A DNA stretch of 22,593 nt from Pseudorhodobacter antarcticus. GTDB lineage: Bacteria > Pseudomonadota > Alphaproteobacteria > Rhodobacterales > Rhodobacteraceae. Both the position numbers and the translations under genes were made by a program. The DNA lies in NCBI GenBank assembly GCA_945860375.1, contig CAMAQR010000059.1, forward strand, positions 1-22,593, given 5' to 3'. The notes beneath the pieces were generated by a model. That model saw only the letters and a list, made by a program, of their open reading frames with translations, did no database searches and was not told the DNA's origin. This document shows positions 15,682-22,593 of the stretch, in pieces (within the stretch, counting starts at the first letter, position 1; each line of letters begins with the position of its first letter).

Positions 15682-16656
15682 TTAATGCGCGGCCTTTTCC
15701 TTTCCGGTCAGGGCCGCCCAAGCTGGCCCGATCACCCGCGTCGCCAGCGGGATCAGGACCATGCCCAAAGCCAACCCGATCACCCCGTCACAGGCCGCCG
15801 TCACCGCCCATTCGACAAAGCCCGGCGCTTGCGGGACCAAAGCCGCCGCTGCCAGCGCCCAATGGTGGATGGTGTCATAGGGGGTGGGCCACAGATGCGT
15901 GACTTCCATCCCGTGCACCACAATGCTGCCGCCCACCCACAGCATCGCCAGCGTGCCAACGGTGGACAACAGCGCCATCAGTTTCGGCATCGCAACCACC
16001 AATCCCCGGCCAAAGGCCCGCGCGACAGCAGTGCGACGGTTGACGGCCATGTGCAGACCGATATCGTCCATCTTCACGATCACCGCCACCGCGCCATAAA
16101 CCGCCACTGTGATGAACACCCCGACCACCGCCAGCGTGATTGCCTGCATCCAGAAGTTGGGGCTTTCGATGGTGGCCAGTGCAATCGTCATGATCTCGGC
16201 CGACAGGATGAAATCGGTCTTGATTGCGCCCGCGATCTTTTCTTCTTCCAGACGGGCGGCGTCCTTGGTGTCGAAATCTTCGGCCACCTCGGCATCCGCA
16301 TGCGGAAACAGGACGTGGAAGACTTTCTCCGCCCCCTCAAAGCACAGATAGGCCCCGCCCAGCATCAACAAGGGCGTGATCACCTGCGGCAGAAAGTGGT
16401 TCAGCGCCAGCAGCGCGGGCAGCAAGAACACCAGCTTGTTTTTCACCGACCCTTTGGCAATGCGCCAGATGATCGGCAGTTCGCGGTCGGCCGCAAAGCC
16501 GTGGACATATTTCGGCGTGACGGCAGCGTCGTCGATCACCACCCCCGCCGCTTTGGCCCCGGCCTTGGCCGCCGCTGCGGCAATGTCATCGACCGAGGCC
16601 GCCGCCACTTTGGCAATCGCCGCCACATCATCCAACAACGCCAGTAAACCGCTCAT
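15682..16656 (-). CDS. DUF808 family inner-membrane protein (YedI-like)
   Basis: A 324-residue polytopic membrane protein of the DUF808 family. The family opening MSGLLALLDDVAAIAKVAAASVDD and the alanine-rich segment AAAAAKAGAKAAGVVIDDAAVTP are present, as is YLCFEGAEKVFH after the first membrane pair. Hydrophobic stretches lie at about 74-106, 172-196, 222-250 and 285-315, and RLEEEKIAGAIKTDFILSAEIM forms the conserved acidic/amphipathic segment before the third. Molecular function is unknown; transport has been suggested for the family but not shown. Convergent to tkt and divergent from gap paralogue 1. Confidence 0.92.
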   Translation of the reverse strand: MSGLLALLDDVAAIAKVAAASVDDIAAAAAKAGAKAAGVVIDDAAVTPKYVHGFAADRELPIIWRIAKGSVKNKLVFLLPALLALNHFLPQVITPLLMLGGAYLCFEGAEKVFHVLFPHADAEVAEDFDTKDAARLEEEKIAGAIKTDFILSAEIMTIALATIESPNFWMQAITLAVVGVFITVAVYGAVAVIVKMDDIGLHMAVNRRTAVARAFGRGLVVAMPKLMALLSTVGTLAMLWVGGSIVVHGMEVTHLWPTPYDTIHHWALAAAALVPQAPGFVEWAVTAACDGVIGLALGMVLIPLATRVIGPAWAALTGKEKAAH

Positions 16657-16721
16657 ACCCGCCTCATCTTTGCTTTGGCTTTATGTAGTGTGCCGCAAGG
16701 TCAAAGGCAAAGCCTGTGACT

Positions 16722-16754
16722 TGTTAGCGCGAACAGCTTAAGTTTGCGCTAACA
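16722..16754 (+). promoter_or_regulatory. Pair of CceR-like operators before gap paralogue 1
   Basis: TGTTAGCGCGAACA (16722-16735) and AGTTTGCGCTAACA (16741-16754) are two imperfect copies of the palindrome TGTTAGCGCTAACA, with centres 19 bp apart. They also form the outer arms of a larger inverted repeat. The same motif precedes gap paralogue 2 and the DUF1127 gene. LacI-family regulators bind palindromes with a central CG like this; CceR of Rhodobacter sphaeroides, a central-carbon regulator, has a very similar site as I recall. The sites lie about 95-125 bp before the gap start. Confidence 0.55.
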
Positions 16755-16846
16755 TATTGAACTAAAGACGTTTTTACACTTTTTTGACCCGCAGCCCTAT
16801 TCTATAGCCCAAGCTGACAGCAGCAGGTCAGGCAAGGGAATCGGGT

Positions 16847-17845
16847 ATGATCACCATCGGCATCAACGGCTTTGGGCGCATTGGCCGCTGCACTTTGGCC
16901 CATATTGCGGAATCGGGGCGCAATGATGTGCAGGTGGTGGCGATCAATGCGACCGGGCCGATTGAGACGAACGCGCATCTGCTGAAATATGATTCCGTGC
17001 ATGGCCGCTTTCCCGGCGTGGTGAAGGTGTCGGGCAATGAGCTGGACCTCGGGCGCGGTCCGATCCGCGTCATGTCCACCTATGAGCCAACCGAGTTGGA
17101 CTGGGGCGGCATCGATGTGGTGCTGGAATGCACGGGAAAATTCAACGACCGCGACCGCGCGGCGGTGCATCTGACGCGGGGGGCCAAACGCGTGCTGGTG
17201 TCGGCCCCGGCCAAGCGCGCCGATATGACGGTGGTTTACGGCGTCAACCACCGGGCGTTGACGCGCGATCATCAGGTGGTTTCGAACGCCTCTTGCACCA
17301 CGAATTGTCTGGCCCCATTGGCCAAGGTTCTGAATGACGCCATCGGCATTGAATCCGGCATCATGACCACGATCCATTCCTACACCGGCGACCAGCCGAC
17401 ATTGGACCGCCGCCACAAAGACCTGTACCGCGCCCGCGCCGCCGCCATGGCGATGATTCCCACCTCAACCGGGGCCGGAAAGGCGATTGGCGAGGTTCTG
17501 CCGGAACTGGCCGGAAAGCTGGAGGGCTCTTCCATCCGGGTGCCGACGCCGAATGTGTCCGCCGTGGATCTTTCATTTATCGCGGGAAAATCGGTAACTG
17601 TGGCCGAAGTGAACGACATCATGCGCGAGGCGGCGCAGGGTTATATGGGCATGGTGATGTCTTATGATCCCGAACCCAAGGTGTCGATTGACTTCAACCA
17701 CACACCGTATTCCTGTATCTTTGCGCCGGATCAAACCAAAGTCGTGGGCCGCATGGTGCGCGTTCTGGCGTGGTATGACAATGAATGGGGCTTTTCCTGC
17801 CGCATGGCCGATGTGGCTGGCGTGATGGGGCGGCTCCTCCAGTAA
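16847..17845 (+). CDS. gap: Glyceraldehyde-3-phosphate dehydrogenase, paralogue 1 (probably NADP-accepting)
   Basis: A 332-residue type I GAPDH. The Rossmann signature is INGFGRIGR at 6-14; the catalytic [10 protein letters not shown] places Cys150, with the base His in [10 protein letters not shown] (His177), and the C-terminal WYDNEWGFS is intact. Unlike its neighbour, the NAD-discriminating Asp after strand 2 is replaced: INAT (Ala35) instead of INDL. In addition R188-R189 precede HKD where NAD-type enzymes have LP or similar. The Asp-to-Ala change is known from NADP-using GapB of Bacillus, so a gluconeogenic, NADP-linked role is likely but inferred. AAGGGA ribosome site. A small membrane-protein gene follows after 11 bp. 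Confidence 0.95.
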   Translation: MITIGINGFGRIGRCTLAHIAESGRNDVQVVAINATGPIETNAHLLKYDSVHGRFPGVVKVSGNELDLGRGPIRVMSTYEPTELDWGGIDVVLECTGKFNDRDRAAVHLTRGAKRVLVSAPAKRADMTVVYGVNHRALTRDHQVVSNASCTTNCLAPLAKVLNDAIGIESGIMTTIHSYTGDQPTLDRRHKDLYRARAAAMAMIPTSTGAGKAIGEVLPELAGKLEGSSIRVPTPNVSAVDLSFIAGKSVTVAEVNDIMREAAQGYMGMVMSYDPEPKVSIDFNHTPYSCIFAPDQTKVVGRMVRVLAWYDNEWGFSCRMADVAGVMGRLLQ

Positions 17846-17856
17846 CCGGAGGGGTC

Positions 17857-18000
17857 GTGACAGACCGTATCGCCCTTGTGCTTGCCAGTCTGATCGTCGC
17901 GGCGATTTTGGCGGATGTTTTCTTGAACGGCAGCACCGGCATGCTGTTTTTGCTGCGCAAACTGGTCGATATGATCGAATATCTCTCTATCTGGCGTTGA
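17857..18000 (+). CDS. Small membrane protein between the gap genes
   Basis: A 47-residue protein starting at GTG 17857, with an excellent GGAGGGG ribosome site (17848-17854). One strong hydrophobic helix covers residues 5-23 (IALVLASLIVAAILADVFL), followed by an amphipathic stretch with GMLFLLRKLVDMIEYLSIW and a basic end. It begins 11 bp after the gap paralogue 1 stop and is certainly in its transcript. I recall similar short proteins at this place in other Rhodobacteraceae, but no function is known; a membrane anchor or modulator of the dehydrogenase is only a guess from context. Confidence 0.8.
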   Translation: MTDRIALVLASLIVAAILADVFLNGSTGMLFLLRKLVDMIEYLSIWR

Positions 18001-18040
18001 ACCGTGTAAAGTGCCGTTGAAAACGGTGCCGTTTTGGTGA

Positions 18041-18054
18041 TGTTAGCGCTAGCA
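18041..18054 (+). promoter_or_regulatory. CceR-like operator before gap paralogue 2
   Basis: TGTTAGCGCTAGCA differs from a perfect palindrome at one position. It starts 18 bp after a -35-like TTGAAA (18017-18022), so it occupies the -10 region, a repressor position, 36 bp before the gene. It shares the core with the sites at 16722-16754 and 19213-19226. Confidence 0.6.
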
Positions 18055-18090
18055 AGGGTGCGTGAGTCGCGCCCATTTCAGGAGGTTTCC

Positions 18091-19092
18091 ATGGCCGTTA
18101 AAGTTGCCATCAACGGGTTTGGTCGTATTGGCCGCAACATTCTGCGCGCGATCATCGAATCGGGGCGCGGTGATATCGAGGTGATTGCGATCAACGATCT
18201 GGGCCCGGTGGAGACCAACGCCCACCTGTTCCGCTTTGATTCGGTCCATGGTCGGTTTGCTGGCAACGTGACCACCACCGAGTCGACGATTGACGTGGGC
18301 CGTGGCCCGATCCGGGTGACGGCGCTGCGCAACCCGGCCGATCTGCCGTGGTCGGATGTCGATGTGGTGATGGAATGCACCGGGATTTTCACCAGCAAGG
18401 AAAAATGCGCCGCGCATCTTGAGAACGGATCCAAGCGCGTCCTGATCTCGGCCCCCGGAGAAAATGCAGAAAAAACAATCGTTTACGGTGTGAATCATGA
18501 CACGCTGACGGCCGCCGATCTGGTGGTTTCCAATGCCTCCTGCACCACCAACTGCCTGTCGCCCGTGGCGCAGGTGCTCAATGAGGCCATCGGCATCACC
18601 CGCGGTTTCATGACCACCATCCACAGCTATACTGGCGATCAGCCGACCTTGGACACCATGCACAAGGACCTTTACCGGGGCCGTGCGGCGGCTTTGTCGA
18701 TGATCCCGACCTCGACCGGGGCTGCCAAAGCCGTCGGTCTGGTGCTGCCCGAGTTGAAGGGCAAGCTGGACGGCGTGGCGATCCGGGTGCCGACTCCGAA
18801 TGTGTCGGTGGTCGATCTGGTCTTTGAAGCGGCCCGTGCAACCACAGTGGCCGAGGTCAACGATGCCATTCGCGCCGCTGCCAATGGCCGGTTGAAGGGC
18901 ATTCTGGGCTTCACCGATCAGCCCAATGTCAGCTCTGATTTCAACCACGACCCACATTCGTCGATCTTCCATACGGATCAAACCAAGGTCATGGACGGCA
19001 CCATGGTGCGGATTTTGACTTGGTATGACAACGAATGGGGCTTCTCAAATCGCATGGCGGATACGGCTGTGGCGATGGGCAAGCTGATCTGA
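18091..19092 (+). CDS. gap: Glyceraldehyde-3-phosphate dehydrogenase, paralogue 2 (NAD type)
   Basis: A 333-residue type I GAPDH of the glycolytic sort. Signature INGFGRIGR at 7-15, NAD-specificity Asp in [13 protein letters not shown] (Asp36), catalytic Cys in [25 protein letters not shown], and C-terminal [12 protein letters not shown] are all present. The start ATG 18091 has a perfect AGGAGG site 6 nt upstream; the open frame upstream is not coding. It is about two-thirds identical by eye to paralogue 1, an old duplication rather than a recent copy. It has its own operator and its own terminator, so it is a separate transcription unit. Confidence 0.97.
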   Translation: MAVKVAINGFGRIGRNILRAIIESGRGDIEVIAINDLGPVETNAHLFRFDSVHGRFAGNVTTTESTIDVGRGPIRVTALRNPADLPWSDVDVVMECTGIFTSKEKCAAHLENGSKRVLISAPGENAEKTIVYGVNHDTLTAADLVVSNASCTTNCLSPVAQVLNEAIGITRGFMTTIHSYTGDQPTLDTMHKDLYRGRAAALSMIPTSTGAAKAVGLVLPELKGKLDGVAIRVPTPNVSVVDLVFEAARATTVAEVNDAIRAAANGRLKGILGFTDQPNVSSDFNHDPHSSIFHTDQTKVMDGTMVRILTWYDNEWGFSNRMADTAVAMGKLI

Positions 19093-19110
19093 ACCGGAAC
19101 ACCGCGCGGG

Positions 19111-19137
19111 AAAGGGCATCTTCGGATGCCCTTTTTT
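19111..19137 (+). terminator. Intrinsic terminator of gap paralogue 2
   Basis: GGGCATC (19114-19120), a UUCG tetraloop and GATGCCC (19125-19131) form a 7-bp GC-rich stem, extended to 10 bp by A-U pairs, then six Ts. It lies 20 bp after the stop codon. Confidence 0.92.
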
Positions 19138-19211
19138 ATTGCCAAAAATGAGCCATGACCAAGGCGCGAAAGCCATGCGTTGACTGCATAGCTGCACCGC
19201 AGCATTGGCCG

Positions 19212-19239
19212 TTGTTAGCGCCACCATCTTTGCCATATT
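19212..19239 (+). promoter_or_regulatory. Promoter with overlapping CceR-like operator for the DUF1127 gene
   Basis: TTGTTA (19212-19217), 16 bp, CATATT (19234-19239) is a fair sigma-70-type promoter. The -35 is embedded in TGTTAGCGCCACCA (19213-19226), which matches 12 of 14 positions of the operator seen before both gap genes. Transcription would start near 19246, leaving a leader of about 57 nt before the ATT start of the gene. Confidence 0.45.
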
Positions 19240-19302
19240 GAGAGCTTGCGAAAGGGAAAAAGCCATCCGGGCCAATTCATCGCAAAGACGAAAGGAAACA
19301 CC

Positions 19303-19464
19303 ATTAACTCGATTATCGCCCAATGGCGTGAAGCTGCTGCCAAACGTGCCCTGTATCGGCGGACTCGCGACGAGATCGCTGGCATGCCGCGCCGCGTCGC
19401 ACTTGATCTGGGCATCTTCCCCGAGGACGCCGAAATCATCGCGCGTCAGGCTGTCTGGGGCTGA
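19303..19464 (+). CDS. DUF1127 small basic protein, apparent ATT start
   Basis: A 53-residue DUF1127 protein: AAKRALYRRTRDEIAGMP, then VALDLGIFPEDAEIIARQAVWG, the usual arginine-rich helix followed by the DLGI block. Small DUF1127 proteins of alphaproteobacteria bind RNA or affect RNA turnover and stress or nutrient responses. No ATG or GTG fits. AAGGA (19292-19296) sits 6 nt before ATT 19303, where family proteins begin; the only other start is TTG 19246, which lies at the predicted transcription start and has no ribosome site. I therefore place the start at the rare codon ATT; a sequence error for ATG is the alternative. It has a CceR-like operator and its own terminator. Confidence 0.78.
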   Translation: MNSIIAQWREAAAKRALYRRTRDEIAGMPRRVALDLGIFPEDAEIIARQAVWG

Positions 19465-19486
19465 ACCCAGTCGACATTCGCCGATC

Positions 19487-19511
19487 AAGGGGGCCAATCG
19501 GCCCCCTTTTT
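19487..19511 (+). terminator. Intrinsic terminator of the DUF1127 gene
   Basis: GGGGGCC (19489-19495), loop AATC, GGCCCCC (19500-19506), extended by A-U pairs to 9 bp, then five Ts. The T-tract overlaps the stop codon of the convergent carbonic-anhydrase-like gene; because of the flanking A residues it can work in both directions. Confidence 0.88.
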
Positions 19512-20031
19512 ATTTGAGCAGTTTCAAACCCTTGGCGAACCGCCGCGCATTGGCCTGATAGCCCCGCGCCGACATCAACAGCCGCGCCTGTGCGGCGGCG
19601 TCCAGCAGCCGCACCACCCGGCCGGGACTGCCCATTACCAGCGATCCGTCCGGAATTTCCTTGCCCTCGGTGATCAGCGCGCCCGCCCCGATCAGACACC
19701 CCCGCCCGATCCGCGCGCCGTTCAACACCACAGCCCCCATGCCGATCAAACTGCCATCGCCGATGGTACAGCCGTGCAACATCGCCTTATGGCCGATGGT
19801 GCATTGCACGCCGATGGTCAGAGGATAGCCCATATCGGTGTGCAAAACGCAGTTTTCCTGCACATTGGACCCAAGCCCGACGCGGATTTCTTCATTGTCG
19901 CCACGCAAAACCGCGCCAAACCAGATGTTGGCGTCTTCCTCCACCACCACGCGGCCAATCAGCACGGCGGTATCGGCGACCCAGGCAGTGGTAGCGATTT
20001 CGGGGGCAAGACCGTCAAGGGCGTAGATCAT
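19510..20031 (-). CDS. Gamma-carbonic-anhydrase-like hexapeptide protein (YrdA/PaaY type)
   Basis: A 173-residue left-handed beta-helix protein. Repeated hexapeptides ([20 protein letters not shown], then [20 protein letters not shown]) fill residues 15-140. The three zinc-ligand histidines of gamma carbonic anhydrases are all in place: His64, His81 and His86 ([14 protein letters not shown]), as is the RGD turn (43-45). It ends with the usual PGRVVR and a C-terminal helix. Carbonic anhydrase activity is possible; many YrdA-like members have none shown. ATG 20031 overlaps the gmk stop as ATGA, so it is the last gene of the yicC-gmk operon. Confidence 0.92.
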   Translation of the reverse strand: MIYALDGLAPEIATTAWVADTAVLIGRVVVEEDANIWFGAVLRGDNEEIRVGLGSNVQENCVLHTDMGYPLTIGVQCTIGHKAMLHGCTIGDGSLIGMGAVVLNGARIGRGCLIGAGALITEGKEIPDGSLVMGSPGRVVRLLDAAAQARLLMSARGYQANARRFAKGLKLLK

Positions 20032-20660
20032 CGGGCGTCAAACTCCTTGTTCAGGGTGCGGACGAATTCCGACAGCGCGGGCTGGCGGTCGCGGCGCAGG
20101 CGTTCCGCTTGAAGAATGGTCGCCAACTCATGGAAAGCGCTGTCTATATCACGATTGACGATGACATAGTCATACTCGGCCCAATGGCTGATTTCATCGC
20201 GCGATTTCGCCATCCGGCCCGCGATCACCTCATCGCTGTCTTGCGCGCGCGACCGCAGACGGTGCTCCAACTCTGCGATCGAGGGTGGCAAGACGAATAT
20301 CGACACGACATCGCGGCCCAAGGACGAGTTGCGGATTTGCTGGCCACCTTGCCAGTCGATGTCAAACAGCGTGTCGCGGCCCACATCCATAGCCGCCTGA
20401 ACCGGGGCCTTGGGGCTGCCGTAAAGGTTGCCGAACACCTCGGCATGTTCCAGCATGTCACCGGTTTCGACCATGGTTTCAAACTCTTGGCGCGAGCGAA
20501 AGTAATATTCCCGCCCGTCTTCTTCGCCCGGTCGGGGCGGCCGCGTCGTGGCCGATACCGAAAACCGGATCGTAGGGTCCCACTGCATCAGCCCCCGCGC
20601 CAGCGTGGACTTTCCGGCACCGGACGGCGAAGAGAGGATCAGCAAAAGCCCACGGCGCAT
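20028..20660 (-). CDS. gmk: Guanylate kinase
   Basis: Phosphorylates GMP to GDP using ATP. The 210-residue product has the P-loop [10 protein letters not shown] (10-19), the GMP-binding block [21 protein letters not shown], then [13 protein letters not shown] and [11 protein letters not shown] in family order. ATG 20660 is chosen because it gives the family N-terminus [18 protein letters not shown]; the frame upstream lies within yicC. It begins 4 bp after the yicC stop and overlaps the next gene by 4 bp. The yicC-gmk pairing is widely conserved in bacteria. Confidence 0.97.
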   Translation of the reverse strand: MRRGLLLILSSPSGAGKSTLARGLMQWDPTIRFSVSATTRPPRPGEEDGREYYFRSRQEFETMVETGDMLEHAEVFGNLYGSPKAPVQAAMDVGRDTLFDIDWQGGQQIRNSSLGRDVVSIFVLPPSIAELEHRLRSRAQDSDEVIAGRMAKSRDEISHWAEYDYVIVNRDIDSAFHELATILQAERLRRDRQPALSEFVRTLNKEFDAR

Positions 20661-20664
20661 TGAT

Positions 20665-21561
20665 TTATTCCACGTTTTGAACCTGTTCGCGCATCTGATC
20701 AATCACCGTCTTCAGGTCAAGCCCGATCCGGGTCAGCGCAAGGGATTGCGATTTGGAACACAGGGTATTCGCCTCCCGCATGAATTCCTGCATCAGGAAA
20801 TCGAACTTGCGACCGACCTGCCCCGGTTCGGCCAGCAGGGCCCGTGCGGCATCGACATGGGCAATCAGGCGGTCCAACTCTTCGGTGACGTCGTTTTTCA
20901 CCGCGATCAACGCCAGTTCCTGCGCCAGCCGTGTCGCGTCCACGGCGTCGGCATTGGCCAGGACACGGGCCAATGCGTCGCGCAGGCTGCCCGCCTGGGT
21001 CTCGCGGCGTGCGGCGGCCTCAAGCCCCGCATCGGCGGTCAGGCGCGCAATCTGGTCCAGTTGGGCGGCGATCACACCGTTCAGGGCCAAGCCCTCGGCG
21101 GCGCGCATATCCTTGAAATCATGCAGTAATCCGGAAATGTCTGCCAAAATCGCCGCGCGCAACGGGGCTGTGTCCATATCGACGCTGCTGTTGTCCATCA
21201 CACCGCGCACGGCCAGAACGTCGGCCCCGTTTGGCTGGCCCAGCGTCACCCCCGCCGCCATTGCCGCGTCCTCGATCTGCTTCAACGCGGCCAGAACCGC
21301 GGCCAGCGCTTGGGTGTTCACCCGCACGCCCTCGGCCGTTTCCACACCATCGCGCGCGACTTTCAGCGTCAGGCTGACATTGCCGCGTTGCAGTGCTGCT
21401 TGCAGCACCCCGCGCAGCGCCAGTTCCAGCCCGTCAATCCAATCTGGCACCCGCAGGCGCAGATCCAGCCCCTTGCCATTGACCGACCGGATGTCCCAAG
21501 CCCAACCATGCCCGACCCCCTGCCCTTTGCGCGCTGCGAATCCGGTCATCGAGATGGTCAT
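20665..21561 (-). CDS. yicC: YicC family endoribonuclease
   Basis: A 298-residue YicC/YloC protein. The N-terminal motif SMTGFA (4-9) and [16 protein letters not shown], the central DLLxDF-like helix, and the C-terminal domain with [29 protein letters not shown] are all standard. E. coli YicC has been described as an endoribonuclease that affects the sRNA RyhB; whether this holds here is inference. AGGAG lies upstream of ATG 21561. It is the first gene of the yicC-gmk-gamma-carbonic-anhydrase operon and is divergent from the PAS_5 gene. Confidence 0.95.
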   Translation of the reverse strand: MTISMTGFAARKGQGVGHGWAWDIRSVNGKGLDLRLRVPDWIDGLELALRGVLQAALQRGNVSLTLKVARDGVETAEGVRVNTQALAAVLAALKQIEDAAMAAGVTLGQPNGADVLAVRGVMDNSSVDMDTAPLRAAILADISGLLHDFKDMRAAEGLALNGVIAAQLDQIARLTADAGLEAAARRETQAGSLRDALARVLANADAVDATRLAQELALIAVKNDVTEELDRLIAHVDAARALLAEPGQVGRKFDFLMQEFMREANTLCSKSQSLALTRIGLDLKTVIDQMREQVQNVE

Positions 21562-21649
21562 GCTGGTCTCCTGCCTTGCGGTCGCAGTAGTGGACCGGTG
21601 TTTACCATTTGTCGAGATTCTGCGCCAAACTTCGCGCAGTTGAGCTACA

Positions 21650-21689
21650 TTAAGGTTCTGGTAACAGGTGTTGCGGCAAGCTTAACCAT
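21650..21689 (+). promoter_or_regulatory. Two CtrA-like boxes upstream of the PAS_5 gene
   Basis: TTAA-N7-GTAA (21650-21664) matches seven of the eight fixed positions of the CtrA box, and TTAACCAT (21682-21689) is the preferred CtrA half-site form. They lie 49-88 bp before the PAS_5 start, in the 176-bp divergent region shared with yicC. Confidence 0.4.
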
Positions 21690-21737
21690 GGTTTTGCGCG
21701 GTATCGTCGCCTGTCGATGCGGTGAGGGGGAAGCGGG

Positions 21738-22361
21738 ATGTTGACGTATTTCAGCAAAGGGCGGCGGGACGTGGACCAAAGCAAGTTTGCCGTTTTGCAA
21801 GAGGTGCGCGCTTATTGGCAGGCCTTGCGTGTCAACGGCGACCTGCCGCGGCGTGATCAGATTGACCCGCGCGGCATCGCCGGGGCTTTGGAAAATGTGT
21901 TTTTGCTGGAACGCATCGCGGTTGGCCACGCGCGATTTCGTCTGGCGGGGATGTTGCTGTCCGATCTGATGGGGATGGAAGTGCGGGGCATGCCGCTTTC
22001 CACTCTGTTCGATCCGGCGGCGCGGGTGCGGCTGACCGATGCGCTGGAGCCGGTGTTCACCGCCCCCTCGGGGCTGGAATTGTGGCTGGAGGCCGAACGC
22101 GGGCTGGGCCGCCCGATGCTGGAGGCGCGGATGCTGCTTTTGCCCTTGATCGGCTCGATGGGCGAGCCGTCTTTGGCCTTGGGATGCCTCGCTTCTGACG
22201 GGGCGATTGGCCGCGCGCCACGCAGGTTCACCGTGACGGCGATGGTGCGCGAGCCTTTGGCGCTGCCCGTGATGCAGCCTGCCTTTGCCGAAAGTGCCAC
22301 CGTTTATACGCCGCCACCGCCGCGTGGTAAGCCGGTGCTGCGGCTGGTCAGTTCGCGCTAG
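21738..22361 (+). CDS. PAS_5-family (PF07310-like) protein
   Basis: A 207-residue protein with a single PAS-like fold of the alphaproteobacterial PAS_5 type: AVLQEVRAYWQALRVNGDLP, then RRDQIDPRGIAGALENVFLLERIAVGHARFRLAG in the order usual for the family, followed by the MGMEVRGMPLSTLFDP helix and the LLLPLIG strand. The tail (about 150-207) is proline-rich and unstructured. There is no kinase, cyclase or other output domain, so it may act through protein contacts like the Caulobacter PAS_5 protein MopJ. ATG 21738 has AGGGGGAAG upstream. The stop codon TAG touches the predicted left end of the following insertion sequence. Confidence 0.82.
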   Translation: MLTYFSKGRRDVDQSKFAVLQEVRAYWQALRVNGDLPRRDQIDPRGIAGALENVFLLERIAVGHARFRLAGMLLSDLMGMEVRGMPLSTLFDPAARVRLTDALEPVFTAPSGLELWLEAERGLGRPMLEARMLLLPLIGSMGEPSLALGCLASDGAIGRAPRRFTVTAMVREPLALPVMQPAFAESATVYTPPPPRGKPVLRLVSSR

Positions 22362-22593
22362 GGTCAAAACCCAATCAACCTATTGATCAATTTTGCCTTG
22401 TCTGATTCACTCTTCCTTGTGATGCGGGAGAGGTGTGCAGTGTTGGCAGGATTTTGGCTTTCAGACCGGGCTTGGGCAGCGATCGAGCCGCTTTTGCCGA
22501 CGAACCAGCCCGGGGCGCGGCGGGTGGATGATCGCCGGGTGATCAGCGGCATCATCCATGTGCTGCGGATCGGATGCCGCTGGGAGGATTGCC
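22361..22593 (+). mobile_element. IS5-family insertion sequence (IS427-like), left part
   Basis: Non-coding sequence from GGGTCAAAACCC (22361-22372) leads into an IS5-type transposase frame cut by the window edge. Members of the IS427 subgroup begin with a G-run and insert at TA, which would put the junction at TA 22359-22360. The terminal repeat cannot be confirmed because the right end is outside the window. Base composition of 22373-22425 is more AT-rich than the neighbouring genes. Confidence 0.6.
22440..22593 (+). CDS. IS5-family transposase, N-terminal part
   Basis: The frame from GTG 22440 (alternative TTG 22443) gives 51 residues: FWLSDRAWAAIEPLLPTNQP, then GARRVDDRRVISGIIHVLRI, GCRWEDC, running off the right edge. 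This is the unmistakable N-terminal DUF4096 domain of IS5-family (IS427 group) transposases. GGGAGAGG precedes the start. In this group a second overlapping frame with the DDE catalytic residues is normally reached by frameshifting; it is outside the window. Confidence 0.92.
   Translation, partial: MLAGFWLSDRAWAAIEPLLPTNQPGARRVDDRRVISGIIHVLRIGCRWEDC

Noticed and set aside
1..22593. CRISPR array, tRNA or rRNA genes, origin
   Set aside because: No regularly spaced direct repeats, no tRNA-like cloverleaf sequence or rRNA core sequence, and no DnaA-box cluster were seen.

Overview
The window is GC-rich, densely coded DNA from an alphaproteobacterium, most likely a member of the Rhodobacteraceae (Rhodobacter/Roseobacter type). 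I base this on protein families I recognise by eye: a PurL of about 720 residues, a short ZapA beside a coiled-coil partner, BolA next to a CGFS glutaredoxin, paired GAPDH genes, DUF1127 and PAS_5 proteins. CtrA-like and CceR-like operator motifs point the same way. No database search was possible.

Layout. Positions 1-180 hold the end of a mobile element, perhaps tyrosine-recombinase based, which cuts off the 3' end of a secreted glycoside hydrolase with RTX repeats (178-1725, minus). DUF1684 (1934-2689) follows, then a 500-bp stretch of decayed sequence with a CtrA-type promoter and a DUF533 remnant. Next are murI, a lysophospholipid-type acyltransferase and a divergent LysR regulator. A probable orphan small RNA with an anti-Shine-Dalgarno seed lies at 6277-6356. 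A minus-strand operon of MAPEG protein, DGPF/YciI-like protein and ECF42-type sigma factor comes next, headed by a promoter that fits the published ECF42 consensus.

The middle is housekeeping: purL-GNAT overlapping by 4 bp, then bolA and grxD (known Fe-S partners). Convergent to these are a coiled-coil gene and zapA, followed by a probable 6S RNA (12241-12404, minus). tkt is on the plus strand after a leader with competing hairpins. A DUF808 membrane protein is convergent to tkt.

From 16.7 to 19.5 kb lies a carbon-metabolism block: gap paralogue 1 (probably NADP-accepting), a 47-residue membrane protein, gap paralogue 2 (NAD type) and a small DUF1127 gene that seems to start at ATT. TGTTAGCGC-type palindromes precede both gap genes and the DUF1127 gene, which suggests control by one LacI-family regulator such as CceR. 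A minus operon yicC-gmk-gamma carbonic anhydrase follows, then a PAS_5 gene with CtrA-like boxes. An IS5-family (IS427-like) transposase gene is cut by the right edge.

Most of the window is conserved chromosome. The possible novelties are regulatory and small: the sRNA, the ECF42 promoter, the shared gap/DUF1127 operator, the inter-gap membrane peptide and the ATT start. Mobile elements lie at both edges.
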